The notes under the pieces are model-generated. The model saw only the letters and a program-made list of their open reading frames with translations, was not told where the DNA came from and searched no databases. From positions 83,898-147,897 of the forward strand of contig CAVSSS010000017.1 of assembly GCA_963730555.1 (NCBI GenBank): DNA of 64,000 bases, in the 5' to 3' direction. Positions 45,691 to 54,556 of this stretch are shown here, one piece after another; the stretch's first letter is position 1, and each line of letters starts with the position of its first letter. The stretch comes from Roseiarcus sp963730555 (GTDB lineage: Bacteria; Pseudomonadota; Alphaproteobacteria; Rhizobiales; Beijerinckiaceae). Both the position numbers and the translations under genes were made by a program.

Positions 45691-45726
45691 CTTCGACGCA
45701 GCACCGTGGTCGAGCCTGAGGTAGCT

Positions 45727-47196
45727 CTATTCCGCGGCGATCCGTTCTCCTTTGACACCCTGGGCGATTCGGTCGCCGACCGCCTGGTCGATGTCGCGCC
45801 AATACTCGAACGCGCGTGACAGCACGGGCTCTTTCACACCGTCCTTGAGGTGGCCGACGACGTTCGAGACCAGCCGGTCGCGTGCGGCGTTGTCCATGAC
45901 CTTGCGCACTAGCGTGCCGGCCTGACCGAAGTCGTCGTCGTCCTTTCGCTTCGTGTAAGCGGCATGGATGAACTCGCCGCTCGCTTCCCACACCTCGACA
46001 TGCGGATATCGCACGGGATCGGCCTTTGGTCCGCCCTTGGAGTTCGGCGCGTACACCGGGTCGGATACGTTCTCGACTCGCATCAATCCGTCCTTGCTGT
46101 AGCTGTACACCGGGACCTTGGGTCGATTGACGGGGATCTGCTTATAGTTCACTCCGATGCGGGCGCGGTGCGCGTCGGCATAAGAAAAAATCCGGCCCAG
46201 CAGCATTTTATCCGGACTGGGACCGATGCCCGGCACGAGGTTACTGACATCGAAGGCCGCCTGCTCGATCTCGGTGTGGTTGTCGGTCGGATTGCGGTCC
46301 AGCGTCATCCGTCCAACTTCGATCAATGGATAGTCCGCGTGCGGCCAGACCTTGGTCAGGTCGAACGGGTTGAAGCGGTACGTCTTCGCCTCGTCGAACG
46401 GCATGATCTGCATACGCAGAGTCCAACTCGGGTGGTCGCCGCGCTCGATCGCTTCGTAAAGATCCCGCGTATGGTAGTCGCCGTCGACGCCGGCCAGCCG
46501 GTCTGCCTCCGCCTGAGTCAGGAAGTCGATACCCTGCTCGGTCTTGAAATGGTATTTCACCCAGAACTTCTGACCTTTGGCGTTGACCCACATGTAGGTA
46601 TGGCTGGAAAAGCCGTCCATCTGCCGCCAGGACTTCGGAATGCCCCGGTCGCCCATCAACACCGTGACCTGGTGAGCTGACTCCGGGGACAGCGTCCAAA
46701 AGTCCCATTGCATATCATGGTCGCGCAGGTTGCTGTCGGCGCGTCGCTTCTGGGAACGGATGAAGTGCTGGAACTTCATCGGATCGCGGATGAAGAATAC
46801 CGGCGTGTTGTTCCCGACCATGTCGTAGTTGCCCTGACTGGTGTAGAACTTCAATGCGAAACCCCGCGGGTCGCGCCACGTGTCGGGGCTGCCACGCTCG
46901 CCCGCGACGGTCGAAAAACGCGCCAGCATGTCCGTCTTGACGCCCGGCTGGAACAGTGCCGCCTTGGTGTATTGGCTGACGTCCTTGGTCACCTCGAAAC
47001 GGCCGAACGCGCCGCTTCCCTTGGCGTGGGGCTGCCGCTCTGGAACCCGCTCCCGGTTCCAGTTCGCCATCTGCTCGATGAGGTAATGATCCTGCAGCAA
47101 GATCGGGCCGTCGGGGCCGACGGTGAGCGAATGCTCATCGCTGGCGACTGGAATACCGGCGTCGGTTGTCGTGGGCTTACGGCTGTCGTTCGTCAT
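45727..47196 (-). CDS. katA: monofunctional heme catalase
   Basis: A 489-residue small-subunit catalase that disproportionates hydrogen peroxide. The distal His is in ERQPHAKGSGAFGRFEVT, the Asn in DMVGNNTPVFFIRDP, and the proximal heme-ligand Tyr in LLGRIFSYADAHRARIG. The NADPH-binding type region (HTYMWVNAKGQKFWVKYHFK) is also present. Length and motifs are complete. No signal peptide is seen, so it is cytoplasmic. It is followed by the hemA remnant and preceded, in the same direction, by the aquaporin gene. Confidence 0.93.
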   Translation of the reverse strand: MTNDSRKPTTTDAGIPVASDEHSLTVGPDGPILLQDHYLIEQMANWNRERVPERQPHAKGSGAFGRFEVTKDVSQYTKAALFQPGVKTDMLARFSTVAGERGSPDTWRDPRGFALKFYTSQGNYDMVGNNTPVFFIRDPMKFQHFIRSQKRRADSNLRDHDMQWDFWTLSPESAHQVTVLMGDRGIPKSWRQMDGFSSHTYMWVNAKGQKFWVKYHFKTEQGIDFLTQAEADRLAGVDGDYHTRDLYEAIERGDHPSWTLRMQIMPFDEAKTYRFNPFDLTKVWPHADYPLIEVGRMTLDRNPTDNHTEIEQAAFDVSNLVPGIGPSPDKMLLGRIFSYADAHRARIGVNYKQIPVNRPKVPVYSYSKDGLMRVENVSDPVYAPNSKGGPKADPVRYPHVEVWEASGEFIHAAYTKRKDDDDFGQAGTLVRKVMDNAARDRLVSNVVGHLKDGVKEPVLSRAFEYWRDIDQAVGDRIAQGVKGERIAAE

Positions 47197-47381
47197 GATA
47201 GCGCCTCCGTTGCGTTTGCGGGTGAATCGTAGAGAGTCGTCCAGGTCTTCATTCTTCCTCGAGAGTCATGCCCACGTTCGGGGGAAACGAGGCTCTGCTC
47301 CGAAATCATGCCCAATTTGAGGGCGATATGATGGAGCACGTCGCCGCCAGCCTCATCGACGCAGGTTTGCTTTGCGGCTGA

Positions 47382-48119
47382 TCATTCCGCCGGGGCTGTG
47401 GACCGCGGCGCCACTTCGATCCCGTCCTCGGCAAGCAATTTTATTGCTTTGTGGATCAAGGCGGCAACAAGGGCTCCGACGATCGGAGCGAGTACATACA
47501 GCCAGGCGTTGGTGAAGTTGGCCGTCGCGATCATCGGACCCAAAGAGATGGCGGGGTTGAAGTTCGCGCCGGTCAAGCTGCCGCCCATCATGATGTTGAG
47601 AGCCACGGTCATCCCGATAGCGATCGGCGCGAGATTGCCGGCGCTGCGGGCGTACGCGGTGGTGAGCACGACGATAACGAGAAAAAAGGCGAGCACGGCC
47701 TCGATCACGAATCCGGCTTCGGGCGTGATCGTGAGCGTTGTTGCGCCGAGAGCGACGCCCTGCGCTAGCTCCGGCCGGCCGAGGCCGGTGTCGACGCCGC
47801 CAAGCACTGCCCGTAAAAGGAACGCCGCGCAGGCTCCGGCCACGAGCTGGCTGATAATGTATCCTATCGCTTCGCCAATGCTCATGGCGCGGGCGGCCAA
47901 GACGCCGACGGTGACCGCCGGGTTAAAATGGGCGCCCGACAAATTGCCATAGGCAAAGGCAAAGACCATAATCGTCAGGCCGTGGGCGAAGGCAATCCCG
48001 GCGATCCCATTGAGGCCGGCGCCTGTCCCGACCACGGCCGCGGCCCCAGCGCCGATGAAAACGAACGCGAAAGTGCCGATGAACTCCGCAAGAAGCTTGG
48101 CGGAAAGGTGGTTTTGCAT
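47382..48119 (-). CDS. aquaporin (MIP family channel)
   Basis: A 245-residue six-helix channel with the two signature half-helices HFNPAVT (about residue 66) and NFNPAIS (about residue 188). The N-terminal segment LLAEFIGTFAFVFIGAGAAA is typical. It passes water and possibly small neutral solutes such as hydrogen peroxide; the residues seen fit the AqpZ group more than the glycerol facilitators. It lies upstream of katA in the same direction with 185 bases between, which would make sense for peroxide handling. Confidence 0.88.
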   Translation of the reverse strand: MQNHLSAKLLAEFIGTFAFVFIGAGAAAVVGTGAGLNGIAGIAFAHGLTIMVFAFAYGNLSGAHFNPAVTVGVLAARAMSIGEAIGYIISQLVAGACAAFLLRAVLGGVDTGLGRPELAQGVALGATTLTITPEAGFVIEAVLAFFLVIVVLTTAYARSAGNLAPIAIGMTVALNIMMGGSLTGANFNPAISLGPMIATANFTNAWLYVLAPIVGALVAALIHKAIKLLAEDGIEVAPRSTAPAE

Positions 48120-48505
48120 TTCGATCTCCCAATAAGAACAATTTGCGCCATCTGGCGCGATCAGCGCCCTTAGCGCCTCGGCTAAGGCGAGCCGACCGAC
48201 GAGTTGACGGTCGGGCGCTCGCGCCGAGCCGCGAGGCTGTCCGATCAGGGAATCCTGGCTCTTGCTGAGAGGTGACCGGCAGTGGTTTTAAGAACGGCGC
48301 ACATGTTCACGAGGTCTTCTCCTGTGCTGCTCCGTCAACTTACGCATGTCGTTCGGCGCGCTCCATTGCGCGCACGTTTCGCCGCACCATCTCAACGGAC
48401 AAGCTACGAAACGTTGGTTTAACAGCGAGCGGAAGTGGGTCGTTCGCGGCTCGAGCGCCGCTCGCTCCGAAACCGGCGGCGTCCAACCTCCCTTTGGGAG
48501 GACTT
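48120..48505. other. gene-free stretch between aquaporin and molybdenum hydroxylase operon
   Basis: Nothing supportable is seen in these 386 bases. They hold the promoter of the aquaporin gene and the 3' end of the hydroxylase operon. Confidence 0.35.
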
Positions 48506-50714
48506 TCACGCCCGCACCGGTAATTCGGGAATCAGTTTGTCCAGGGTTATCGGGTAGTCGCGGACGCGCACGCCGCAAGCATTGTAAATCGCGTTGGCGA
48601 TCGATGCGCCTGCCCCGCAAATGCCGAGCTCGCCGACGCCCTTGCTTTTCAGAGGGTTGGATTCGGCGTCGAGTTCAGGAAGGAAAATCGCGTCCACATT
48701 GAGCACGTCGGCATGGACCGGCACATGGTATTCGGCCAGGTCGTGGTTCACGTAGCAGCCGAAGCGAGGGTCGAGGATCATCGCTTCTTCGAGGGCCGCG
48801 CCGATGCCGAAGATCATGCCGCCGATCGCTTGAGATCGCGCGGTCTTCTCGTTCAGGATGCGGCCGGCGGTGAAAACGCCTAGCATGCGTCTCAGTCGGA
48901 CCTCGCCGGTATCCATATCGACGCCGACTTCAGCAAAGTGGGCGCCATACGATTGCTGCGAGAATTCTGTGCTCGTGGCGCCAGGTCTGATCTCGCCATC
49001 GGCGTCGACGCCTTCTGGACCGATGAGGTCCATGAGTGGCCTGGATTGACCAGCAGCTTCAATCCGGCCGTCGCCGAATTGGGCCGCATCGGGGTCCATG
49101 CCCGCGAGCTCCGCCAACCTTGCTCTCAATTTATTGCAGGCGTCGAATAGAGCCGAGCCCGAACTGGCCGCGCCGTAGGAGCCACCCGATCCTGCCGCCT
49201 GCGGGAAGCTTGTATCGCCCAACTCCACTAGAATTCGTTCGGGAGGCAGGCCGAGCATTTCAGCCGCGATCTGGGTCAGGATGGTGTAAGTCCCTGTGCC
49301 GATATCGGTCATCGCCATTCGCACAACGGCCAAACCATCCGGCCCGAGCCGCACGTTGGCCTTCGACAGTTGAAGCGTGTTTCCGCGCGTGGCGGCGGCC
49401 ACCCCCATTCCGACGAGCCAACGCCCGTCCCGCGACTGGCCGGGCTTTGGATTCCGCCGGTCCCAACCAAATCGGCGTGCTCCTTCCTGGAGGCAGGCAA
49501 TGAGGTGACGACTGGAATAGGGAATGTGCTTTTCCGGATCTTCCGTCGGCTCGTTGCGCATTCTCAGCTCGATCGGATCAAGGTCGAGCCTCTCAGCGAG
49601 TTCATCCATCGCACATTCGAGCGCCAGAAGACCGACCGCCTCTCCGGGGGCGCGCATCGACGAAGCGACCGGAATGTCCAGCGGCGCCAAACGATGCCTG
49701 GTCAGTCGGTTGTCGCCCGCATACAGCGTTCGTGTCTGCAGGGCCGCGCCCTCGTAGGTCTGTTCGCTCCAAAAATTGCCCGAAAACACATCGTGGCCGA
49801 TCGCAAGAATGCGGCCGTTGCGATCTGTCCCCAGGCGGATGCGTTGAATGGTGTCGGAACGGTGCGTCGTGACATGGAACACCTGCTGCCGCGTCAGCGC
49901 CGTCTTCACCGGCCGGTTGAGCTGGCGCGCAGCGATCGCCGCCAAAATGGCGTCGGCATTGACCCAAAGCTTGGAGCCAAATCCGCCGCCGATGTAAGGG
50001 CTGAACAGCCTGACCTTCTCGACCGGAATGTCGAGGGTCCTGGCGACTGCGTCGCGTCCCTGATTTCAGCATCTGGTTGGAGGTGTGAAGGATGAGGTTG
50101 TCGCCCTCCCACATGGCCAGTGTGGCGTGCGGCTCCATCATGGCTTGGCTTTGCAGTGGCGTGGTGTAAGTCACGTCGAGCTGCACGGAAGCCGCGGCGA
50201 AAGTGCCAGCGAAATCACCCAAGGCGCTATCAGGCGGAGCGAAACCTTGTGGTGCGCGCGCTTGATCCAGGCCGCCACGCAAAGCAAATCTACCAGGCGA
50301 GCGTTCATAGTCCATGCGCACGAGATACGCAGCCGCTCTCGCTTCTTCGAAAGTCTCTGCGACTACGAACGCGACTGGCACGCCGTAGTACTGCACCGCC
50401 GAGCTTGTGAGCACGGGGTGGGCCATGTGATGATTGCCTGTGCCTTGCTGGGGCGCATTTCGATAGGTCAGCACCAGGATGACGCCCGGGGCGCGCTCGG
50501 CCATATCCGTATCGATGGATTTGATCTGTCCCTTGCCGATCGACGCTTCCACAACATAGCCGTACGCAGTCGTCGGCCCTTGCTCCACCTCGTAGGCATA
50601 GCGAGCGCCGCCTGTGACCTTGAGCCGTCCGTCGACGCGATCGAGCGGCTTGCCGACGACGCCTCGCGCGTCGACATCGAGCGCGTTTGATCCTGCGGGA
50701 GCGTTCATTTCCAT
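48506..50714 (-). pseudogene. molybdopterin-binding large subunit (xanthine dehydrogenase/isoquinoline oxidoreductase family), one frameshift
   Basis: The large catalytic subunit of a three-part molybdenum hydroxylase, about 736 residues when rebuilt. From the ATG at 50714 the frame runs through VVGKPLDRVDGRLKVTGGAR (N-terminal domain) to SNQMLKS. Near 50064-50066 an extra base in an A-run (minus strand) shifts the reading; the family text LNQGRDAVARTLDIPVEKV continues in the other frame. The rest is complete: FSPYIGGGFGSKLW, SSMRAPGEAVGLLALE, TDIGTGTYTILTQIAAEMLG and LKSKGVGELGICGAGASIAN with the catalytic Glu. It is the last gene of the operon with the FAD and iron-sulfur subunits. A homopolymer error is a simple explanation for the break. 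Confidence 0.8.
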
Positions 50715-50727
50715 CGGACTTGTCTCC

Positions 50728-51708
50728 TCAGGTCAGAGTCGCTTCAGCCAGAACGGCGCGCAGCGTGCGGCGCGTGAGCGGGATCTTGAAGTCGTTGCCG
50801 CCATAACCGCGGGCTCCGTCGAGAACCTCAGACGCGACAGCATCGAACGTCCTTTCGCTTACCGAAGCGCCAACCGCTTGTTCCTCCGCCAGCGCTACGC
50901 GCCACGGCTTGGGAGCAAGGCCACCAAACGCGAGACGCGCCGAACGGACTTTTCCGTCTGCGGCGTCCACGATCGCCGCGACGGAAACCAGAGCGAAGGC
51001 GTAGGACGCTCGGTCACGAACTTTCCGGTAGATCTGCTTGCCTATCGGCGGCGGCGGCAGGGTGACGGCAGTGATGATTTCGCCGCGCTTCAACGTCGTC
51101 TCGATCTGCGGCGTGTCCCCGGGGAGGCGATGAAACTCCGCGATCGGAATGGCGCGCGTCATGTTGTTCGCGTCGACCGTCTCGACTTGGGCGTCGAGCG
51201 CTCGCATCGCAACGGCCATGTCGGACGGGTTTACCGCGATGCACTGGCCGCTAGCGCCCAGTATGGCGTGGATCCGGTTGAACCCGCCGAGCGCTGCACA
51301 GCCCGAGCCCGGGTCGCGCTTGTTGCACGGCTTCGTCACATCGTAGAAGTAGTAGCAACGCGTCCGCTGCAGCAGGTTGCCGCCGGTGGTGGCCTTATTC
51401 CGTAATTGCGCGCTGGCCCCCGCCAGCAGCGCCCGGGTGAGGACGCCGTAGTGCTGCCGCACGCGCTGGTCCGCCGCCAGATCGCTGTTTCTCACCATCG
51501 CGCCGATACGCAGGCCTCCTTCCGAGGTATCTTCGATCTTATCCAACGGAAGTCGATTGATATCGACGATATGGCTCGGCCTCTCGACCTGGAGCTTCAT
51601 CAAATCGAGCAGATTCGTTCCGCCCGCGATGAGTTTGGCGCCAGGTTTGGCCGAGGCGGCTGCCGCGTCGGTCAGCGAGTTCGCGCGCTCATAAGTGAAG
51701 GCCTTCAT
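50728..51708 (-). CDS. FAD-binding subunit of molybdenum hydroxylase (CoxM/XdhB family)
   Basis: A 326-residue flavoprotein subunit that passes electrons from the iron-sulfur subunit to the acceptor. FAD-binding segments are AKLIAGGTNLLDLMKL (about 23-38) and ATTGGNLLQRTRCYYFYD; the C-terminal CO_deh_flav_C domain follows. The four-residue Cys pattern CYYFYDVTKPCNKRDPGSGC may bind an extra iron-sulfur cluster, as in some 4-hydroxybenzoyl-CoA reductase and YagS-like subunits. The ATG at 51708 overlaps the stop of the iron-sulfur subunit (ATGA). The frame is open further upstream to 51924, but that part lies inside the neighbour. Confidence 0.88.
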   Translation of the reverse strand: MKAFTYERANSLTDAAAASAKPGAKLIAGGTNLLDLMKLQVERPSHIVDINRLPLDKIEDTSEGGLRIGAMVRNSDLAADQRVRQHYGVLTRALLAGASAQLRNKATTGGNLLQRTRCYYFYDVTKPCNKRDPGSGCAALGGFNRIHAILGASGQCIAVNPSDMAVAMRALDAQVETVDANNMTRAIPIAEFHRLPGDTPQIETTLKRGEIITAVTLPPPPIGKQIYRKVRDRASYAFALVSVAAIVDAADGKVRSARLAFGGLAPKPWRVALAEEQAVGASVSERTFDAVASEVLDGARGYGGNDFKIPLTRRTLRAVLAEATLT

Positions 51709-52406
51709 GTTGGCGCTCCCGCCGCTTGCTTGATGGCCGCCACGATGTTCGGATATGCAGCGCAGCGGCAGATATTGCCGCTCATCCGCTCGCGGATCTC
51801 GGCATCGGTCAAGGCTGGCTGGGCTTCCGCCAGATTCTCGGTGACATAGCTTGGCGCACCTACGCGACTCTCGCTGAGCATGCCCATGGCGGAACAGATT
51901 TGCCCCGACGTGCAATAGCCACATTGAAAACCATCGTGCTCAATGAAAGCCGCCTGCAGCGGATGGAGCTTGTCGCCGTCGGCGAGTCCCTCGATCGTTG
52001 TGATCGGTTCGTCGTCATGCATTGCAGCAAGCGTCAGGCAGGAATTGATGCGGCGCCCGTCCAGCAACACCGTGCACGCGCCGCACTGGCCGTGATCGCA
52101 GCCCTTCTTTGATCCTGTGAGCGCGAGATGTTCACGCAAGGCGTCGAGAAGGGTGGTCCTCGGGTCGAGCGTCAGATGATGGAGTTGGCCGTTGACTTGA
52201 AGTTCGACACTTACCGGGGTCACCACACCCTCGGCGTCGTATGCCTCGGCGGACAGCGCAACCTGCGGGAAACCGCCGAGCAGGAACGCGGCTGTGACGG
52301 TTCCGGATTCTAGTACCGTTCGTCGGGTGATCCGAATGCCTCGGTGTCCGTTTTCATCCATGACTGGCGCCTTCGTTCCTGGTGGCGATCCGTCGTCTCT
52401 TGTCAT
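51705..52406 (-). CDS. 2Fe-2S subunit of molybdenum hydroxylase with twin-arginine leader
   Basis: A 233-residue small subunit with two [2Fe-2S] sites: the plant-ferredoxin type KKGCDHGQCGACTVLLDGR and the alpha-helical type FQCGYCTSGQ with NICRCAAYPNI. The N-terminus has ITRRTVLESGTVTAAFLLGG, a twin-arginine-like signal, so the complex is probably exported folded to the periplasm, as for the PaoABC/YagTSR type. It heads an operon with the FAD and molybdopterin subunits in the order small-FAD-large. The substrate is probably an aldehyde or N-heterocycle but cannot be settled. Confidence 0.9.
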   Translation of the reverse strand: MTRDDGSPPGTKAPVMDENGHRGIRITRRTVLESGTVTAAFLLGGFPQVALSAEAYDAEGVVTPVSVELQVNGQLHHLTLDPRTTLLDALREHLALTGSKKGCDHGQCGACTVLLDGRRINSCLTLAAMHDDEPITTIEGLADGDKLHPLQAAFIEHDGFQCGYCTSGQICSAMGMLSESRVGAPSYVTENLAEAQPALTDAEIRERMSGNICRCAAYPNIVAAIKQAAGAPT

Positions 52407-52416
52407 CGTTAAACAC

Positions 52417-52854
52417 CTAACCGGCGGCCACGTTCCGGGCGTCTGAGAACGATCGCCACGTGTCCTCTGGAAGATTGACCACGATTGGAGTTGAGGTGCT
52501 TCTCACCACGACCCATCGGAATGGCTGCGAATTTGACGGATTGATCTCCATATGCTGCAGGAATGCCGGCACGTGAATGAAATCGCCGGCCTCCGCGCTC
52601 GCCGCGAATTTGCCGCTCTCGCCCCAACGCACTTCGCATATGCCGGATAACACATATGCGATGGTTTGCTGCTCGCCATGATGGTGAATACCGGTGCGAG
52701 CGCCAGGCTTGACCTCGAACATACCGCCCCACATCGTCGATTCGACGCCGAGTTGCGGCGCAACTGCAGCTTGGCGTTCCGAGCCGGGCGTTTGCAGGGT
52801 GCCCCTGTCGAATTCACGTGGATGAATGATACGGATTGCAGAAGAATCGCTCAT
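52417..52854 (-). CDS. cupin-domain protein
   Basis: A 145-residue small beta-barrel protein. The first cupin motif reads PGARTGIHHHGEQQTIAYVL, with three His as metal ligands and a Glu close after; the second part has AGDFIHVPAFLQHME. It ends ten bases before the iron-sulfur subunit gene and is thus the first gene of that operon. It may be a metal-dependent enzyme of the same pathway or a sensor. Upstream lies the composite motif shared with 18921-18987. Confidence 0.8.
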   Translation of the reverse strand: MSDSSAIRIIHPREFDRGTLQTPGSERQAAVAPQLGVESTMWGGMFEVKPGARTGIHHHGEQQTIAYVLSGICEVRWGESGKFAASAEAGDFIHVPAFLQHMEINPSNSQPFRWVVVRSTSTPIVVNLPEDTWRSFSDARNVAAG

Positions 52855-52930
52855 CGATTTACCCGGGGTTATCGCTCGTAAGCTCGCGATCCAATCGCCG
52901 CTTTGCCAACGAATTTAGCCCTAGGGGCTG

Positions 52931-52998
52931 CAATTCTTTATCCTACATCGGTAGATCAAGGTCCTGCGTTCGTTTGGGCGAACCCAAACGTTGGTATG
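52931..52998. promoter_or_regulatory. composite operator-like motif, copy 2
   Basis: CTAC-ATCG-GTAG (52943-52954) is set in CAATTCTTTATCCTACATCG. The inverted repeat CGTTTGGG-CGAA-CCCAAACG (52971-52990) and GTATG (52994-52998) follow. The order and most of the spacing equal copy 1 at 18921-18987. It lies about 90 bases upstream of the cupin-hydroxylase operon, on the promoter side. Confidence 0.5.
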
Positions 52999-53079
52999 CG
53001 CAAACGCCCTCAAGTCTTTGGAGGCTTTGTCACGCCGGCGGCAGCTTGTTGGATGTAAGTAGGCGTTCTAGCCGAGGGT

Positions 53080-53289
53080 ATGAAGAAAATCAGCTATGCC
53101 AGATATCGGTTCCCGCCCGAGGTCATACATCAGGCGATTTGGCTCTATCTCCGAGTTACACTCAGCTTTCATATCGTCGAGGATTTGCTCGGGCAGCAGC
53201 GGATCGCGGTCTCGTACGAGACCCCGATCCGCCGGGTGAACCACTTGGGGCCGATAATCGCCGCGTATCTCCGCAAGCGCCCAAGGTGA
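53080..53289 (+). pseudogene. N-terminal fragment of an IS6-family transposase
   Basis: The 69 codons read YRFPPEVIHQAIWLYLRVTL and FHIVEDLLGQQRIAVSYETP, the N-terminal helix-turn-helix region of IS6/IS26-like transposases (compare FPPEVI...WLYLR.TLS.RDVEDLL). The catalytic DDE part is missing. No inverted repeats were found around it. A C-terminal fragment of the same family lies at 59493-59825, in the same orientation, about 6.2 kb away. Confidence 0.65.
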
Positions 53290-53829
53290 CGATGCCATCG
53301 CGTGGGTTACGGATCACGAGGATGCGGTCGGGCGACGTGCCGATCGCAGTGCTCGATTTGGATCGAATCGAACACTTGGCGCCTGGTCGGGCGGAGGCGT
53401 TGTCTTGTTCTGAAGTGTGAGGGTCCGTTCGCACGCCGCTTCGCGGGGCTCCCGACAAGTCGGCGTCCATGGCCACCCGCGTGGCGGTATCAAGGTGGAC
53501 GCACTTCCGTTTTGTGCGCGACTTAAGCGCGACACATCGCCAATCTTTTGCAGCAGCTGGATTGTTGGCGATTGGAGTGATGCAAGGCGCTTTGTCCCGC
53601 GGGTCGTGCTCGAACAGCCAAGGGCGACAGACGCGATGGTCTCATCCAAATCATCCTAACGTATGTTCCGTGTAAGCCAGAAGAGCATTGAAACTCCGGG
53701 GCCGTCATTCAAATAACGAAATGACAGAAAACCAAGCTGAGTATTGGTCTTGGCTCGCTTTTAGCTGCGGAGCGATCCAGGAATTAACGCAACGGCGGCA
53801 AAACTGTCGCAATCACAGGAGATACTCAA
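53290..53829. other. gene-free stretch before the small secreted protein
   Basis: No gene could be supported in these 540 bases. It may contain further IS6 debris. Confidence 0.3.
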
Positions 53830-54147
53830 ATGAAACGCTTAGTCTTGACGTTCCTGTCGACGGCCGCGGTTTGCGCCGTCGTATTCGCCACTTCAGCCGC
53901 CGCCCAGGATACAGTCACGGGCGCGCCTGCGGGCTCCGCACCGGTAACTGTTGAAGGGTACGGGAACTCTTCTGGATCCATGGGCCCGTCCGCTTCCGCT
54001 AGCGGCTCGGCTTCGAGTGGCCCGCTCTCCGCAATCGGCTCGGTTTTGAGCGAGCCGCTCTCCGCGACCGCGACGCCTCAGCGATGCCAAGTTATTCGTA
54101 GCACTGACAACTCTGAGGGAAGGTACACAGCCGTCTGCGGTCCGTGA
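53830..54147 (+). CDS. small exported Ser/Gly-rich protein of unknown function
   Basis: A 105-residue protein with a clear signal peptide (MKRLVLTFLSTAAVCAVVFA, cleavage near AAAQD). It continues with a Ser/Gly/Ala-rich low-complexity part containing two copies of a SGPLSAIGSVLSEPLSA-like unit. It ends with a short part with two Cys (RCQVIRS and AVCGP) that may form a disulfide. AGGAGA lies ten bases before the ATG. I do not recognise a family. Periplasmic or cell-surface location is likely. Confidence 0.65.
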   Translation: MKRLVLTFLSTAAVCAVVFATSAAAQDTVTGAPAGSAPVTVEGYGNSSGSMGPSASASGSASSGPLSAIGSVLSEPLSATATPQRCQVIRSTDNSEGRYTAVCGP

Positions 54148-54556
54148 CCTACCTGCCCGCAATCCAACGCGCGCCGGATTCGGCGAAACGGTCAAGCGCG
54201 GCGCGCTGTTGGGCAGGCGGATGAGTACCAGCCGCTCGCTGTCCCTGAACTGGCCGGACTGGTTTATGGCGGTCGACGCTGGAAAGCTGCGTCCGTCTCT
54301 GGATCCGACGCGATCGACGGAGCAAGTCTATTTGGGTCGAAGGCATTACGCCGGCGTGCTGGCGCGCTCCGCATCCGTGTGGCGCGACTTGACGGAGCGC
54401 ATGACGGAAGAGAGCGTTGTCACACCAGCCGTTTTTACAGGTTAGTACTTACCGTCGCAGAAGCCGGTTTAATGAAATCAATGGGTTAGCAAATCGGTGA
54501 GGACCAGAGAGCCTTTACTTGCTAGAATGACAATGCCGTGACGAGAGAACGTCCGC
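54148..54556. other. intergenic stretch with one weak ORF
   Basis: An ORF of 74 codons starts at ATG 54221 (MSTSRSLSLNWPDWFMAVDA) and ends at 54445. It has no recognised motif and no clear ribosome site; a short hypothetical protein is possible. Otherwise nothing is seen before the efflux operon. Confidence 0.25.
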
